From Pseudomonas xantholysinigenes (lineage in GTDB: Bacteria; Pseudomonadota; Gammaproteobacteria; Pseudomonadales; Pseudomonadaceae): a stretch of DNA of 64,000 bases. A program made the position numbers and the translations under genes. This document shows positions 54,941 through 64,000 of this stretch, in pieces. The notes under the pieces were generated by a model. That model was not told the DNA's origin, ran no database searches, and worked only from the letters and a program-made list of their open reading frames with translations. Where the stretch lies: positions 2,981,501 through 3,045,500 of the forward strand of contig NZ_CP077095.1 in NCBI RefSeq assembly GCF_014268885.2. The letters are read 5' to 3'. Positions within the stretch are counted from its first letter, which is position 1, and each line of letters starts with the position of its first letter.

Positions 54941-55610
54941 CGCCCGGCACTCCATAGCTTGGCGCGGCGGTCGGGTTCAGGGCGCGGGTCACGTAGTCCT
55001 GCATCTGCGGGCGATAGGCCTGCCAGAGGTTGTCCAGCTCGCCGATGGGATCGTGCTCGGCCCAGTCCACGCGCAGGTCCACTAGTGGCCAGGTCAGCTC
55101 GCCGGCGACCTTCAACGCCGCCGAGTGCACCGGGCCCGCCTCGCCACCGGCGGCCATGGCCGCGTGCATCGCCGCCAGCAGGCGGTCGGCCAGGTGGCCA
55201 CCGGCCTGTTCGAATGCCGCCACCATGGCCTCGATCACCGTCCGCGTCGACAGCAGGTTGCCGGCCGCCACGCAGCCTTCACCCGCCACGGCGTTGTGCA
55301 CGCCCAAGGCCTCCTTGCCGGTGAACAGTGCCACCTGGCCGTGGCTGTCGATCACCGTGACCTGGCGGTACTCGCTCCAGCCATTGGCACTGAGCACCCG
55401 GTCCAGGGCCGCAGCAGGTGGCATCTGGCCCTGTTCGAGGGCATCGAGGATCTGTGGGCCGAGGGCCGGCAGGGTGATGTTCTGGGTGGCCACCGCGCCA
55501 ACCCCGGCGCGCACCCAGGGGCAGCGGGCGCCGACGGCGATGCTCGATGAACTGATGGCGATGCCCAGTTGGCCGGTTTCCTGGCAGCGGCCGATGATGG
55601 AGAAAGTCAT
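54933..55610 (-). CDS. DUF1028 family Ntn-hydrolase-like protein
   Basis: 225 residues. The N-terminus MTFSIIGRCQETGQLGIAISSSSIAVGARCPWVRAGVGAVATQNIT is the DUF1028 signature; the family is thought to adopt an Ntn-hydrolase fold with Thr2 as a possible nucleophile, which is present. Function unknown. AGGAG precedes the ATG at 55610; the longer open frame has no ribosome site. It is the promoter-proximal gene of a pair with the ArgE-like deacylase, which suggests hydrolysis of an amide or peptide-like substrate. Confidence 0.85.
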   Translation of the reverse strand: MTFSIIGRCQETGQLGIAISSSSIAVGARCPWVRAGVGAVATQNITLPALGPQILDALEQGQMPPAAALDRVLSANGWSEYRQVTVIDSHGQVALFTGKEALGVHNAVAGEGCVAAGNLLSTRTVIEAMVAAFEQAGGHLADRLLAAMHAAMAAGGEAGPVHSAALKVAGELTWPLVDLRVDWAEHDPIGELDNLWQAYRPQMQDYVTRALNPTAAPSYGVPGDE

Positions 55611-55993
55611 GGATGCAGCTCCTGTGTTGAGGTTACCGGCATTCTCGATGTGCCCCGGAAGCTGCGAAACCAACATTTTCCTCGGTACAGGGCAGGAAAA
55701 AACTAAGGCGGCGTGAATGCATTCTGTGTAGGAGCGGCCTTGCGCCGCGAAAGGGCTGCGTAGCAGCCCCGGGATTTCAGCGTTGATGCAAAGATTGCCG
55801 GGGCTGCTCTGCAGCCCTTTCGCGGCGCAAGGCCGCTCCTACAAGGCCCCGTGCAACCCTGAACATCGCAGGCCTTCGCCAATTTATCGGCAAGCCCCAG
55901 CTAAATACTATTTTCGCGATTCCCGCCCCATCCCTAGTCTGGCCCCAGGCAACACCGACCTGAACAAGAACGCCGCTGAAGAAGGGCTGGGAC
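55611..55993. repeat. Divergent promoter region with REPIN
   Basis: 383 bases between DUF1028 and the monooxygenase gene. An inverted REP pair spans about 55724-55843 (TGTAGGAGCGGCCTTGCGCC facing GGCGCAAGGCCGCTCCTACA) with GGGCTGCGTAGCAGCCC hairpins inside. The AT-rich CAGCTAAATACTATTTTCGC at 55898-55917 is a possible promoter for the monooxygenase. No gene. Confidence 0.75.
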
Positions 55994-57310
55994 ATGACAC
56001 TGAACAATATCGAAATCGACACCCTCGTGGTTGGCGCCGGCCAGGCTGGCGTGGCCATGAGCGAACACTTGAGCAAGCTCGGCGTGCCGCACCTGGTGCT
56101 GGAGCGCAAGCGTATCGCCGAAGCCTGGCGCAGTGGACGCTGGGACTCGCTGGTAGCCAACGGCCCGGCCTGGCACGACCGCTTCCCAGGGCTGGAATTC
56201 GACCTCGATGCCGACGCGTTCGCCGGCAAGGACCAGGTCGCCGACTACTTCGAGCAGTACGTGCGCAAGTACAACCTGCCGGTGCGCACCGGTGTCGAGG
56301 TCAAGCGTGTGGTGCGCAACGCCGATCGCCCGGGCTTCACCATCGATACCAACCAGGGCGTGATCCGCGCCAACCGCGTGGTGGCCGCCACCGGTCCATT
56401 CCAGCGCCCGGTGATCCCAGCCATCGCGCCGAAGGACGAGGGCCTGCACCAGATCCACTCCGCCGCCTACTACAACCCAGAGCAACTGCCCGAAGGCGCG
56501 GTGCTGGTGGTCGGCGCCGGCTCCTCCGGGGTGCAGATCGCCGAGGAATTGATGCGCGCCGGGCGCCAGGTGTACCTGTCGGTCGGTGCCCATGACCGTC
56601 CGCCGCGCAGCTACCGCAACCGCGATTTCTGCTGGTGGCTGGGGGTGCTCGGCGAGTGGGATGCCGAGATCGCCAAGCCAGGCCGCGAGCACGTGACCAT
56701 CGCCGTGTCGGGCGCCCGTGGCGGGCACACCGTGGACTTTCGCACCCTCGCCCACCAGGGCATGACCCTGGTCGGCCTGACCCAGTCGTTCGAAGGCGGC
56801 GTGGCGCGCTTCCAGGACAACCTGGCTGAGAACATCACCCGCGGCGACGAGAACTACCTGGCCTTGCTGGACGCCGCCGATGCCTATGTCGAGCGCAATG
56901 GCCTGGACCTGCCCGAAGAACCCGAGGCACGCAAGCGCCTGCCCGATCCGGACTGCGTTACCCAGCCCCTGCGCGAGCTGGACCTGGCCCAGGCCAACGT
57001 CAACAGCATCATCTGGGCCACCGGTTATGGCGTCGACTTCAGCTGGCTGCAGGTCGACACCTTCGATGCCAACGGCAAGCCGCAGCACCAGCGCGGCGTG
57101 TCGAAGGAGCCGGGCGTGTACTTCCTCGGCCTGCCCTGGCTGTCGCGCCGTGGCTCGTCGTTCATCTGGGGCGTGTGGCATGACGCCAAGCACGTCGCCG
57201 GGCATATCGCCACCCAGCGCACCTACCTGGCCTACCGCGACCGCGAACAGCGCGCGGCGGCCGATCAACAATCCTCGATCAGCAATGTCAGCACTTTCGG
57301 AGCCCACTGA
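55994..57310 (+). CDS. Flavin-dependent monooxygenase (FMO/CzcO-like)
   Basis: 438 residues. Two Rossmann dinucleotide motifs are visible: VVGAGQAGVAMSEHL (FAD, about 12-26) and VVGAGSSGVQIAEEL (NADPH, about 173-187). Between them ATGPFQRPVIPAI and after them IIWATGYGVDFSWL follow the FMO pattern. It would use NADPH and O2 to oxygenate an amine, N-hydroxylate or oxidise a C-N bond in the cytosol. The ATG follows AGGGCTGGGAC. It overlaps ridA by one base (TGATG), so the pair is co-translated. Substrate unknown. Confidence 0.88.
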   Translation: MTLNNIEIDTLVVGAGQAGVAMSEHLSKLGVPHLVLERKRIAEAWRSGRWDSLVANGPAWHDRFPGLEFDLDADAFAGKDQVADYFEQYVRKYNLPVRTGVEVKRVVRNADRPGFTIDTNQGVIRANRVVAATGPFQRPVIPAIAPKDEGLHQIHSAAYYNPEQLPEGAVLVVGAGSSGVQIAEELMRAGRQVYLSVGAHDRPPRSYRNRDFCWWLGVLGEWDAEIAKPGREHVTIAVSGARGGHTVDFRTLAHQGMTLVGLTQSFEGGVARFQDNLAENITRGDENYLALLDAADAYVERNGLDLPEEPEARKRLPDPDCVTQPLRELDLAQANVNSIIWATGYGVDFSWLQVDTFDANGKPQHQRGVSKEPGVYFLGLPWLSRRGSSFIWGVWHDAKHVAGHIATQRTYLAYRDREQRAAADQQSSISNVSTFGAH

Positions 57311-57726
57311 TGCCTACCCACACGCGCATCCGCATGTTCAACACCAAGGCCACCTACCCCAACCAGACCCTGGACAACGACCTGTGCCAGGCCGTGCGGG
57401 CCGGCAACACCATCTATGTACGCGGCCAGGTCGGCACCGACTTCGAGGGGCGCCTGGTCGGCCTGGGCGACCCGCAGGCGCAGGCTGAACAGGCCATGAA
57501 GAACGTCAAGCAATTGCTCGAGGAGGCTGGTTCGGACCTGTCGCATATCGTCAAGACCACCACCTATATCACCGATCCGCGTTTCCGCGAGCCGGTGTAC
57601 CGGGAGGTTGGCAAATGGCTGAAGGGCGTGTTCCCGATTTCCACCGGGCTGGTGGTCGCGGGCCTGGCGCAGGCCGAGTGGCTGATGGAGATCGACGTGA
57701 TCGCGGTGGTGCCGGAAGCGATCTGA
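57310..57726 (+). CDS. RidA family (YjgF/UK114) imine deaminase-like protein
   Basis: 138 residues. RidA features are the AVRAGNTIYVRGQVGTDFEGRLVGLGDPQAQAEQAMKNVKQLLEEAGSDLSHIVKTTTYITD segment and the VYREVGKWLKGVFPISTGLVVAGLAQAEWLMEIDVIAV C-terminus with the conserved active-site region. RidA proteins hydrolyse reactive enamine/imine intermediates. Its one-base overlap with the flavin monooxygenase suggests it clears an imine made by that enzyme. This is one of the divergent Rid subfamilies rather than archetypal RidA, judging from the longer N-terminus. Confidence 0.9.
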   Translation: MPTHTRIRMFNTKATYPNQTLDNDLCQAVRAGNTIYVRGQVGTDFEGRLVGLGDPQAQAEQAMKNVKQLLEEAGSDLSHIVKTTTYITDPRFREPVYREVGKWLKGVFPISTGLVVAGLAQAEWLMEIDVIAVVPEAI

Positions 57727-57744
57727 CGACCATAGCCCTGAACG

Positions 57745-57819
57745 TCTGTGGGAGCGGGTTTACCCGCGAATGCTGCGGTGACTTCACCGACGCATTCGCG
57801 GGTAAACCCGCTCCCACAG
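57745..57819. repeat. REPIN after ridA
   Basis: CTGTGGGAGCGGGTTTACCC at 57746 faces GGGTAAACCCGCTCCCACAG ending 57819. Lies between convergent ridA and pirin genes. Confidence 0.88.
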
Positions 57820-57853
57820 ATACCCGCTGCCTGGCATGCCTTGAAACAGGCCG

Positions 57854-58741
57854 TCAATGCCGGGCGCCGTGCTCGACACCGCCCATCTGCCCGAACCGCC
57901 CGGCCTGGAAGTCGTCGAACGACTCGGCAATTTCCGCCTGGCTGTTCATCACGAACGGGCCGTAGCCGACGATGGGCTCGTCGATCGGCTCACCGCTGAG
58001 CAGCAGCACGCTGACATCCTCCAGCGCCTCGATCCGCACATCCTCGCCGTCACGCTCCAACAGCACCAGGCTGGCCGGGCCAGCTTCACGCTGGTCATTG
58101 ACCCGCAGGTTGCCGCGCAGTACCACCAGCGCGGCATTGCGCCCGGCGGCTACGGGCAGTTGCAGCGAAGCACCGGCTTTCAGACGCAGGTCCCATACAT
58201 CCATGTCGGTGAAGGTATGGGCCGGGCCTTGCTGGTCCCGGTAACGCCCGGCGATCACCCGCAAGTTGCCCATCTCGTCGTCCAGCGTCACCACTGGAAT
58301 ATCACTGGCCAGCAATGTCTGGTAGCCGGCGGCGGCGCGCTTGTCCTTGGCCGGCAGGTTGACCCACAGCTGGACCATTTCCAAGGTACCGCCACGCTTG
58401 GCGAAAGCCGGCGAATGAAACTCTTCGTGGAGGATACCGCCCGCGGCGGTCATCCATTGCACATCGCCCGGGCCGATCAAACCGCCGGCACCGGTGGAGT
58501 CCCGGTGCTCCAGCTCGCCCTGGTAGACGATGGTCACGGTCTCGAAGCCGCGATGCGGATGCTGGCCGACGCCGCGCCGGTCCGTGGTCGGTGTGAAATC
58601 ATGGGGGCCGGCATAGTCCAGCAGCAGGAACGGGCTGATGTGCCGGGCCAGGTTGTCATAGGTGAACAGGCTGCGCACCGGGAAGCCGTCGCCCACCCAG
58701 TGGGCGTGGGGGCTGCGGTGGATGCCCTGGATCTTTTTCAT
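57854..58741 (-). CDS. Pirin family protein
   Basis: 295 residues, bicupin. The metal-binding N-terminal cupin shows QHPHRGFETVTIVYQGELEHRDS (His, His, Glu region) and GGILHEEFHS. Pirins are cytosolic iron-binding proteins; some have quercetinase activity and others affect metabolism by protein contact. GAGGAGG precedes the ATG. Monocistronic. No context clue to a specific role. Confidence 0.92.
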   Translation of the reverse strand: MKKIQGIHRSPHAHWVGDGFPVRSLFTYDNLARHISPFLLLDYAGPHDFTPTTDRRGVGQHPHRGFETVTIVYQGELEHRDSTGAGGLIGPGDVQWMTAAGGILHEEFHSPAFAKRGGTLEMVQLWVNLPAKDKRAAAGYQTLLASDIPVVTLDDEMGNLRVIAGRYRDQQGPAHTFTDMDVWDLRLKAGASLQLPVAAGRNAALVVLRGNLRVNDQREAGPASLVLLERDGEDVRIEALEDVSVLLLSGEPIDEPIVGYGPFVMNSQAEIAESFDDFQAGRFGQMGGVEHGARH

Positions 58742-58845
58742 GAGAAGCCTCCTCTTGGATAGGTATAACCTTACCGACGAGGCTAATTAAGCGGTAGACA
58801 GGAGAATTGGCATGGATCGTTCTACTGACAGAACAATCACAGCAT

Positions 58846-58936
58846 CCTTTGGGAGCGGCTTCAGCCGCGAAGCAGGCGACGCGGTGCCTGGCACCGGCTG
58901 TGCCGGTGTTCGCGGCTAAAGCCGCTCCCACAGGGA
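58846..58936. repeat. REP pair upstream of pirin / downstream of pgm
   Basis: TTTGGGAGCGGCTTCAGCCG at 58848 and TTCGCGGCTAAAGCCGCTCC at about 58909 with a CACCGGCTGTGCCGGTG hairpin in between. It fills most of the 223-bp gap. Confidence 0.85.
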
Positions 58937-58964
58937 CCGCGCCGACCTTGTTTAACGAGGTAGA

Positions 58965-60602
58965 TCAGGCGATCGCCGCATCCACCAGCACCTGGGCTTC
59001 GGCCACCAGACGCGCCAGATGCGCCTCGTCGATGAAGCTCTCGGCGTAGATCTTGTAGATGTCCTCGGTGCCCGACGGCCGTGCGGCGAACCAGCCGTTG
59101 GCAGTCATCACCTTCAACCCACCGATGGCCTGGTTGTTGCCCGGCGCATGGCTGAGGATCTGCTCGATCGGCTCGCCAGCCAGTTCGGTGGACGTGACCT
59201 GCTCGGGCGCCAGCTTGCTCAGCAGCGCCTTCTGCCGCGCATCGGCCTTGGCTTCGACACGGGTGGCGTAGGGCTTGCCCAGCTTGGCGGTAAGGTCGGC
59301 GTAGATCTGGCTCGGGTTGCGCCCGGTGCGTGCGGTCATCTCGGCCGCCAGCAGCGCCGGGATCAGGCCGTCCTTGTCGGTGGCCCAGACGCTGCCGTCC
59401 TTGCGCAGGAACGAGGCGCCGGCGCTTTCTTCGCCGCCAAAGCCCAGCGAGCCATCGAACAGGCCCTGGGCGAAGAACTTGAAGCCCACCGGCACTTCGT
59501 ACAGGTCACGGCCCAGCGCGGCGGTGACCCGGTCGATCAGGCCGCTGGAGACCACGGTCTTGCCCACCGCCGCGTCGCTGCGCCATTGCGGGCGGTTGCG
59601 GTACAAGTAGTCGATCGCCACGGCCAGGTAGTTGTTCGGCTGCAGCAGGCCATCGGCGGTGACGATGCCGTGGCGGTCGTGGTCCGGGTCGCAGGCGAAG
59701 GCCACGTCGAAGCGCTCGCGCAGGCCGATCAGGCCTTGCATGGCGTAAGGCGAGGACGGGTCCATGCGGATCTGGCCGTCCCAATCGACGGTCATGAAGC
59801 GGAAGGTCGGGTCTACTTCGGTATTCACCACTTCCAGGTTGAGTTGGTAGCGCTCGGCGATGGCCGACCAGTAACGCACCCCGGCACCGCCCAGCGGGTC
59901 GACGCCCAGACGCAGGTTGGCGCCGCGAATTACCTCGAAGTCGATGACGTTTTCCAGGTCGGCGACGTAGCTGCTGACATAGTCGTGACGCTGGGTGGTC
60001 GGTGCCGCCAGCGCCTGCTTGTAGTCCATGCGCTTGACGCCGGCCAGATTGGCCGCCAGCAGTTCGTTGGCCTTGGCCTCGATCCACTTGGTCACATCGC
60101 TGTCGGCCGGGCCGCCATTGGGCGGGTTGTACTTGAAGCCACCGCTCTGCGGTGGATTGTGCGACGGGGTGATGACGATGCCGTCGGCCAGGCCCTGCTG
60201 GCGGCCACGGTTGTAGCAGAGGATGGCATGGGACACCGCCGGGGTCGGGGTGTACTCGTCATCCTGGCTCAGCATCACCTGCACGCCGTTGGCGGCCAGC
60301 ACTTCCAGGGCACTGGCGGCGGCCGGCGCGGACAGCGCATGGGTGTCGGCGCCGATGAACAGCGGGCCGTCGATGCCCTTTTCCTGGCGATACAGGCAAA
60401 TGGCCTGGGTGATCGCCAGCACGTGGTATTCGTTGAAGCTCAGCTCGAACGAGGTGCCCCGGTGGCCCGAGGTGCCGAAGGCCACGCGCTGGGCCGCTAC
60501 CGTGGCGTCGGGGCGCCCGGTGTAGTAAGCGGTCAACAGGCGGGGGATATCGACCAGCACGCTGGCCGGAGCCGGCTTGCCTGCCAAAGGACTGAGCGTC
60601 AT
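58965..60602 (-). CDS. pgm: Phosphoglucomutase (alpha-D-glucose phosphate-specific)
   Basis: 545 residues, the bacterial Pgm form. The phosphoserine loop [24 protein letters not shown], the metal-binding [14 protein letters not shown], the sugar-binding [17 protein letters not shown] and the C-terminal [17 protein letters not shown] are all present. It interconverts glucose-1-phosphate and glucose-6-phosphate for glycogen, trehalose and envelope sugar synthesis. The Met at 60602 has GAGG upstream. Adjacent to, but 82 bp from, the helicase gene on the same strand. Confidence 0.95.
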   Translation of the reverse strand: MTLSPLAGKPAPASVLVDIPRLLTAYYTGRPDATVAAQRVAFGTSGHRGTSFELSFNEYHVLAITQAICLYRQEKGIDGPLFIGADTHALSAPAAASALEVLAANGVQVMLSQDDEYTPTPAVSHAILCYNRGRQQGLADGIVITPSHNPPQSGGFKYNPPNGGPADSDVTKWIEAKANELLAANLAGVKRMDYKQALAAPTTQRHDYVSSYVADLENVIDFEVIRGANLRLGVDPLGGAGVRYWSAIAERYQLNLEVVNTEVDPTFRFMTVDWDGQIRMDPSSPYAMQGLIGLRERFDVAFACDPDHDRHGIVTADGLLQPNNYLAVAIDYLYRNRPQWRSDAAVGKTVVSSGLIDRVTAALGRDLYEVPVGFKFFAQGLFDGSLGFGGEESAGASFLRKDGSVWATDKDGLIPALLAAEMTARTGRNPSQIYADLTAKLGKPYATRVEAKADARQKALLSKLAPEQVTSTELAGEPIEQILSHAPGNNQAIGGLKVMTANGWFAARPSGTEDIYKIYAESFIDEAHLARLVAEAQVLVDAAIA

Positions 60603-60684
60603 GCAAAAACCTCGAGAATCAACGAATGTTGGGGGTTGGAACGCGCAGTGTACTGGGAGTTTCAACGCCAGGCGATGGGCACGT

Positions 60685-62940
60685 TCAGGCGCAGTGCCAC
60701 CAGCTGGGGAACATCTGCCGTACCCGCGGCTCGGCGAAACGCTCGTCGATCAGCAACAGCACGCCGCGGTCCTGGTCGCCACGGATCACCCGGCCGGCCG
60801 CCTGGATCACCTTGCGCACCCCGGGATAAAGGTAGGCATAGTCGAAACCGGCGCCGAACTGGCGGCCCAGGCGCTGCTTGAACTGCTCATTGACCGGGTT
60901 GACCTGGGGCAGCCCGAGGGTGGCGACGAAGGCGCCGATCAGCCGCGTGCCCGGCAGGTCCACGCCTTCGCCAAAGGCGCCACCGAGCACGGCGAAGCCA
61001 ATGCCCTGGCCATCTTCGACGAAACGCGCGAGAAACACCTCGCGGCTGGCCTCGTCCATCCCCGGTGCCTGGCGCCACAGGGGGATATCCGGGTGCTGCG
61101 CCTCTAGCAACCGCGCCACCTGTTCCAGGTACTCGAAGCTGCTGAAGAAGGCCAGGTAGTTGCCTGGCTGGCGGGCGAACTGGGCGACGATCAGTTCGAC
61201 GATCGGTGCCAACGACGCCTGGCGCTGCTGGTAGCGGGTCGACACGTCGCTGACGATGCGCACCTGCAGCTGCTCGGCGCGAAACGGCGCGGCGACCTCC
61301 AGCCAGGCCGTGTTGGCCGGCATGCCCAGCAGGTCGCGGTAATAGTGCTGCGGGTTGAGCGTTGCGGAAAACAGCGTGACGCTGCGCGCCGCGCTCATCC
61401 GTGGCCCGAGCAGCCGCGCCGGCACCACGTTGCGCAGGCACAGCGTGGCCAGGCGTCGCCCGCGAGGGCCGTTGCGCGGGCTGATATCGAACAGGAAGTG
61501 TTCGTCGAACAGTTCGGCGATGCGGCTGAACTGCAAGGCTTGAAAGAAGAATTCCAGAACCTTGGGCTCGACCTCGGCGGGCGCCTGGTTCATGCGCTCC
61601 TGGATCAGCCCGATGCACTGCTGCAGGGCACGCAGGAAAGCATCCGGCAGGTGTTCGCAGACTTGGTACGGCGCATGCTGGGCCTTGTACAACGCATTCC
61701 ACTGCCGGTTCAGCCGGTCAAGGGCGCTGCCCAGCCCTGCCGGCTTGCTCTGGCGCAACGCCAGCAGCTGGCCCTGGTCGAGGCTGGCGCTGTACATCTG
61801 TCGTCCGCGCTCCACCAGGTTGTGTGCTTCGTCCACTAGCACCGCCGTGCGCCACTGGTTGGCCTGGGCCAGGCCGAACAGCAAGGCATGGGCATCGAAG
61901 TAGTAGTTGTAGTCGGCCACCAGCACGTCGACCCAGCGCGCCATTTCCTGGCCCAGGTAGTACGGGCAGACCTGATGCGCCAAGGCCACCTCGCGCAGCG
62001 CAGCACGGTCGAGCAATGGCACACGGGCCGCTGCTTCGCGGGCCGCCGGCAGCCGATCGTAGAACCCCCGGGCCAACGGGCATGACTCGCCATGGCAAGC
62101 GTTCTGCGGGAACTCGCAGGCCTTGTCGCGGGCGATCAGTTCCAGGCTGCGCAAGGCCGGTTGCGCCGAGGCCTGGGTGATCTGGCGCAAGGCATCGAGC
62201 GCCAGGGCCCGACCCGGCGTCTTGGCGGTGAGGAAGTAGAGCTTGTCCAACTGCTGTGGCACCACGGCCTTGAGTAGTGGAAACAGGGTACCGAGGGTCT
62301 TGCCGATGCCGGTGCTGGCCTGGGCCATCAGGCAGCGACCGGTGCTCACCGCCTTGTACAGCGTCTCGGCCAGCTGTCGCTGGCCCTGGCGCAATGCGGG
62401 ATAGGGAAAGCCCAGCGCCTGAAGCTCCTGGTCTCGTGCCAGCGTGCGCGCCTGCTGGGCTTGCGCCCAGGCCAGGAAGCGCTGGCACTGCGCTTCGAAA
62501 AACGTCTTCAGCGCACTGGCGCTGTAATGCTCGCGGATGACCGTCTGGCCATCGCTGTCCACATCCAGGTACACCAGCGCCACATCGAGGGCCGGCAATT
62601 GCCGCGCCTGGCACAGCAGCCAGCCATAGACCTTGGCCTGGGCCCAGTGCAACTGGCGATGGTTGGCCGGCTGCCGGGCCAGGTCGCCGCGGTGGGTCTT
62701 GATCTCTTCCAGGCAGTTGCGTGCCGGGTCGTAGCCATCGGCACGGCCGCGCACGCGCAAACCCTGGTAGTGCCCTTCGAGGGTCACTTCAGCCTCATAG
62801 CCGGCCTCGCGCCGGGCCACCACCCGGCGATGGCCGGCCATGCCTTCCTGGGCGGTAGGCGAAGGGGTAAAGCGCAGGTCCAGGTCGCCAAGCTTGGCGC
62901 TGAACTCGCACAGGGCGCGCACGGCGACGGTGTAGGTCAT
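60685..62940 (-). CDS. DinG/XPD-like Fe-S DNA helicase with N-terminal PD-(D/E)XK-like region
   Basis: 751 residues. An N-terminal region of about 170 residues with RGRADGYDP and [10 protein letters not shown] looks like a PD-(D/E)XK nuclease-type domain. Then come Walker [14 protein letters not shown], four cysteines suitable for a 4Fe-4S cluster ([15 protein letters not shown] and HQVCPYYL), [11 protein letters not shown] (DEAH box), [12 protein letters not shown] and motif [17 protein letters not shown]. This is an XPD/DinG-type 5'-3' helicase. Start and stop of the upstream nuclease gene overlap by 4 bp. A joint role in DNA crosslink or structure-specific repair is inferred. Confidence 0.88.
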   Translation of the reverse strand: MTYTVAVRALCEFSAKLGDLDLRFTPSPTAQEGMAGHRRVVARREAGYEAEVTLEGHYQGLRVRGRADGYDPARNCLEEIKTHRGDLARQPANHRQLHWAQAKVYGWLLCQARQLPALDVALVYLDVDSDGQTVIREHYSASALKTFFEAQCQRFLAWAQAQQARTLARDQELQALGFPYPALRQGQRQLAETLYKAVSTGRCLMAQASTGIGKTLGTLFPLLKAVVPQQLDKLYFLTAKTPGRALALDALRQITQASAQPALRSLELIARDKACEFPQNACHGESCPLARGFYDRLPAAREAAARVPLLDRAALREVALAHQVCPYYLGQEMARWVDVLVADYNYYFDAHALLFGLAQANQWRTAVLVDEAHNLVERGRQMYSASLDQGQLLALRQSKPAGLGSALDRLNRQWNALYKAQHAPYQVCEHLPDAFLRALQQCIGLIQERMNQAPAEVEPKVLEFFFQALQFSRIAELFDEHFLFDISPRNGPRGRRLATLCLRNVVPARLLGPRMSAARSVTLFSATLNPQHYYRDLLGMPANTAWLEVAAPFRAEQLQVRIVSDVSTRYQQRQASLAPIVELIVAQFARQPGNYLAFFSSFEYLEQVARLLEAQHPDIPLWRQAPGMDEASREVFLARFVEDGQGIGFAVLGGAFGEGVDLPGTRLIGAFVATLGLPQVNPVNEQFKQRLGRQFGAGFDYAYLYPGVRKVIQAAGRVIRGDQDRGVLLLIDERFAEPRVRQMFPSWWHCA

Positions 62941-64000
62941 GCCGGCGGCGTCCAGCGTACGTGGCACACCGTGACCGGCAGGCCATGCTCATGGCAGAAC
63001 GCGAGCCAGCGCAGTTGGTTGTCCTGCAGGCGGTCGCCCGGGCCCTTGACCTCGACCATGCGGTAGCGCCCCTCCCCCGGCCAGAACTGGATCAGGTCGG
63101 GCATGCCGGCGCGGTTGGCGCGGATGTCCTGCAGCAGGCGCACAAAGCAGGCCTTCAGGTGCGCCGCCGGCAGATGCTCGAGGGCTTGCTCGAGCAAGTC
63201 CTGGTCGAGCATCTGCCAGGCCACGAACGGTGATTGCAGGCCCTGCTTGGCCGTGTAACAGGCGCGAATGGCGGCGCGATGACTGCCATCGTCGAGCCGG
63301 CCCAGGCAACGCTCGAACAACTCGCCACGCCGCAACTGGAAATCAGCATCGTGCAGGTCCTGGGGCCCGACCTGGAACGGATGGAAGAACGCCCCCGGCA
63401 CCGGGGCGAAGATAGCCTCCCAGCACAGCAGGCCGAACAGACTGTTGAACAGGGTGTTCTCGACATAATGAACAACCCCACCGGCCTCTTGCAGATGCAC
63501 GCGCACGGCCTCCTCCACTCCCTGCGAGGCCAGCGTGAGCGGCAGCTCCAGTTCGATGATATCCATCGGCGCCGGACCTCGACGCGGCTGCGCCGGCCCG
63601 CCGAGCTTGCGCGCCAGACGCGGCAGCATGCGCGCCAGGGCTTGCGCCTCCTGGGCATTGGCCGGCGCCGCGGCCATGCGCGAGGCCAGGGCATGGGCCT
63701 GCGACCACTGCTCGCTGCGCTCGTACACCCGCACCTGGCGAATGCGCGCCTGCGGGTGGTCGCAGTCGGCGTAGACCTGCAAGGCCAGGTCCCAGTCGCC
63801 GGCACGCTCGCATTGCTGGCCGATGCCAAACAGCAGCCGCGCCCGACGCCGGGCCAGCCAGGGGTTGGCACTGTCGAGCCCGTGCAGCGCCGCCAGTACT
63901 TCGGCCGGCGCTGCACCCTGCTCCAAGCGTTCGGCGCTTGCATGCAAGGTCATGGCCAGGTCGACCTCTGCACGCTGGCACAGGGCCCGGGAATCATCGC
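62937..64000 (-). CDS. VRR-NUC domain nuclease, FAN1-like (5' end cut off)
   Basis: The frame is open to the right edge (coding continues past 63953 to base 64000), so the N-terminus is missing; about 354 residues are visible. A helical TPR-like middle part is followed by the VRR-NUC fold with the nuclease motif MPDLIQFWPGEGRYRMVEVKGPGDRLQDNQLRWL (Asp, Glu-Val-Lys, Gln). FAN1 proteins are structure-specific 5' flap nucleases in interstrand crosslink repair, and pseudomonad relatives have the same domain order. It overlaps the helicase gene by 4 bp (ATGA), so both are made together. Confidence 0.88.
   Translation of the reverse strand, partial: DDSRALCQRAEVDLAMTLHASAERLEQGAAPAEVLAALHGLDSANPWLARRRARLLFGIGQQCERAGDWDLALQVYADCDHPQARIRQVRVYERSEQWSQAHALASRMAAAPANAQEAQALARMLPRLARKLGGPAQPRRGPAPMDIIELELPLTLASQGVEEAVRVHLQEAGGVVHYVENTLFNSLFGLLCWEAIFAPVPGAFFHPFQVGPQDLHDADFQLRRGELFERCLGRLDDGSHRAAIRACYTAKQGLQSPFVAWQMLDQDLLEQALEHLPAAHLKACFVRLLQDIRANRAGMPDLIQFWPGEGRYRMVEVKGPGDRLQDNQLRWLAFCHEHGLPVTVCHVRWTPPA

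Overview
The window reads as chromosomal DNA of a fluorescent pseudomonad of the Pseudomonas putida group. The basis is high GC with strong third-position bias, many short REP/REPIN palindromes (forms of GTGGGAGCGGG..CCCGCGAA) between operons, and characteristic genes: membrane PQQ glucose dehydrogenase next to an OprB porin, the hpa homoprotocatechuate cluster, a PagL-type lipid A deacylase, a SpuD/PotF-like polyamine-binding protein with a glutamylpolyamine synthetase, and a FAN1-type VRR-NUC nuclease. No rRNA, tRNA, CRISPR array or prophage was seen. Species level is inference.

Layout. 1-5.1 kb (minus): a molybdenum hydroxylase operon (molybdopterin subunit, 2Fe-2S subunit, triheme cytochrome c, XdhC maturation factor cut by the window edge). 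5.1-6.1 kb: intergenic DNA with a 134-bp palindromic element and a small Ig-like reading frame that may be a relic. 6.1-10 kb: glycerate kinase, a CdaR-type regulator and a divergent MFS carrier. 10.1-17.5 kb: an amino acid permease with a DmpA/BapA-type peptidase, two LuxR-type solo regulators, and a class III aminotransferase with an aldehyde dehydrogenase. 17.8-20 kb: 3-hydroxyisobutyryl-CoA hydrolase-like protein and acyl-CoA dehydrogenase. 20.3-24.4 kb: tandem universal stress protein, pagL, ptrR and divergent sad. 24.4-26.7 kb: a hairpin-rich, hexanucleotide-bearing palindromic element interrupted by a complete IS3-family (IS150-type) insertion sequence. 26.8-30.2 kb: a panB paralogue, a MocR-type regulator and an AraC-type regulator. 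30.3-34.3 kb: glutamylpolyamine synthetase, polyamine-binding protein and gamma-glutamylpolyamine oxidase. 34.4-39.1 kb: a lipoprotein, a serine-type transporter, L-serine dehydratase and a LysR regulator. 39.2-40.1 kb: a second copy of the palindromic element, interrupted by a 183-bp MITE-like insert. 40.2-47.8 kb: hpaR, hpaA and hpaG1-G2-E-D-F-H-I. 48-52 kb: gcd and oprB. 52.3-57.7 kb: permease, ArgE-like deacylase, DUF1028 protein, flavin monooxygenase and RidA. 57.9-64 kb: pirin, phosphoglucomutase, and a helicase coupled to a VRR-NUC nuclease that runs off the edge.

How the genes fit together. Much of the window is peripheral catabolism of amines, amino acids and aromatics. The aminotransferase/aldehyde dehydrogenase pair, ptrR-sad and the glutamylpolyamine genes together would take putrescine-like amines through GABA-type intermediates to succinate. 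SdaC-like carrier plus serine dehydratase turn serine into pyruvate. The hpa operon turns homoprotocatechuate into pyruvate and succinic semialdehyde, and Sad could oxidise the latter. Gcd and OprB handle glucose at the cell envelope.

The most unusual material is non-coding. Two copies of a roughly 0.7-0.9 kb nested inverted-repeat element carry three different hexanucleotide tandem repeats (GTTGCC, GACTTT, AAGATC). Their arms are strings of hairpins with covarying base pairs, and each copy acts as the empty site for the mobile element that interrupts the other: an IS3-type IS with a 3-bp duplication in one, a MITE-like sequence with 16-bp terminal repeats and a 9-bp duplication in the other.
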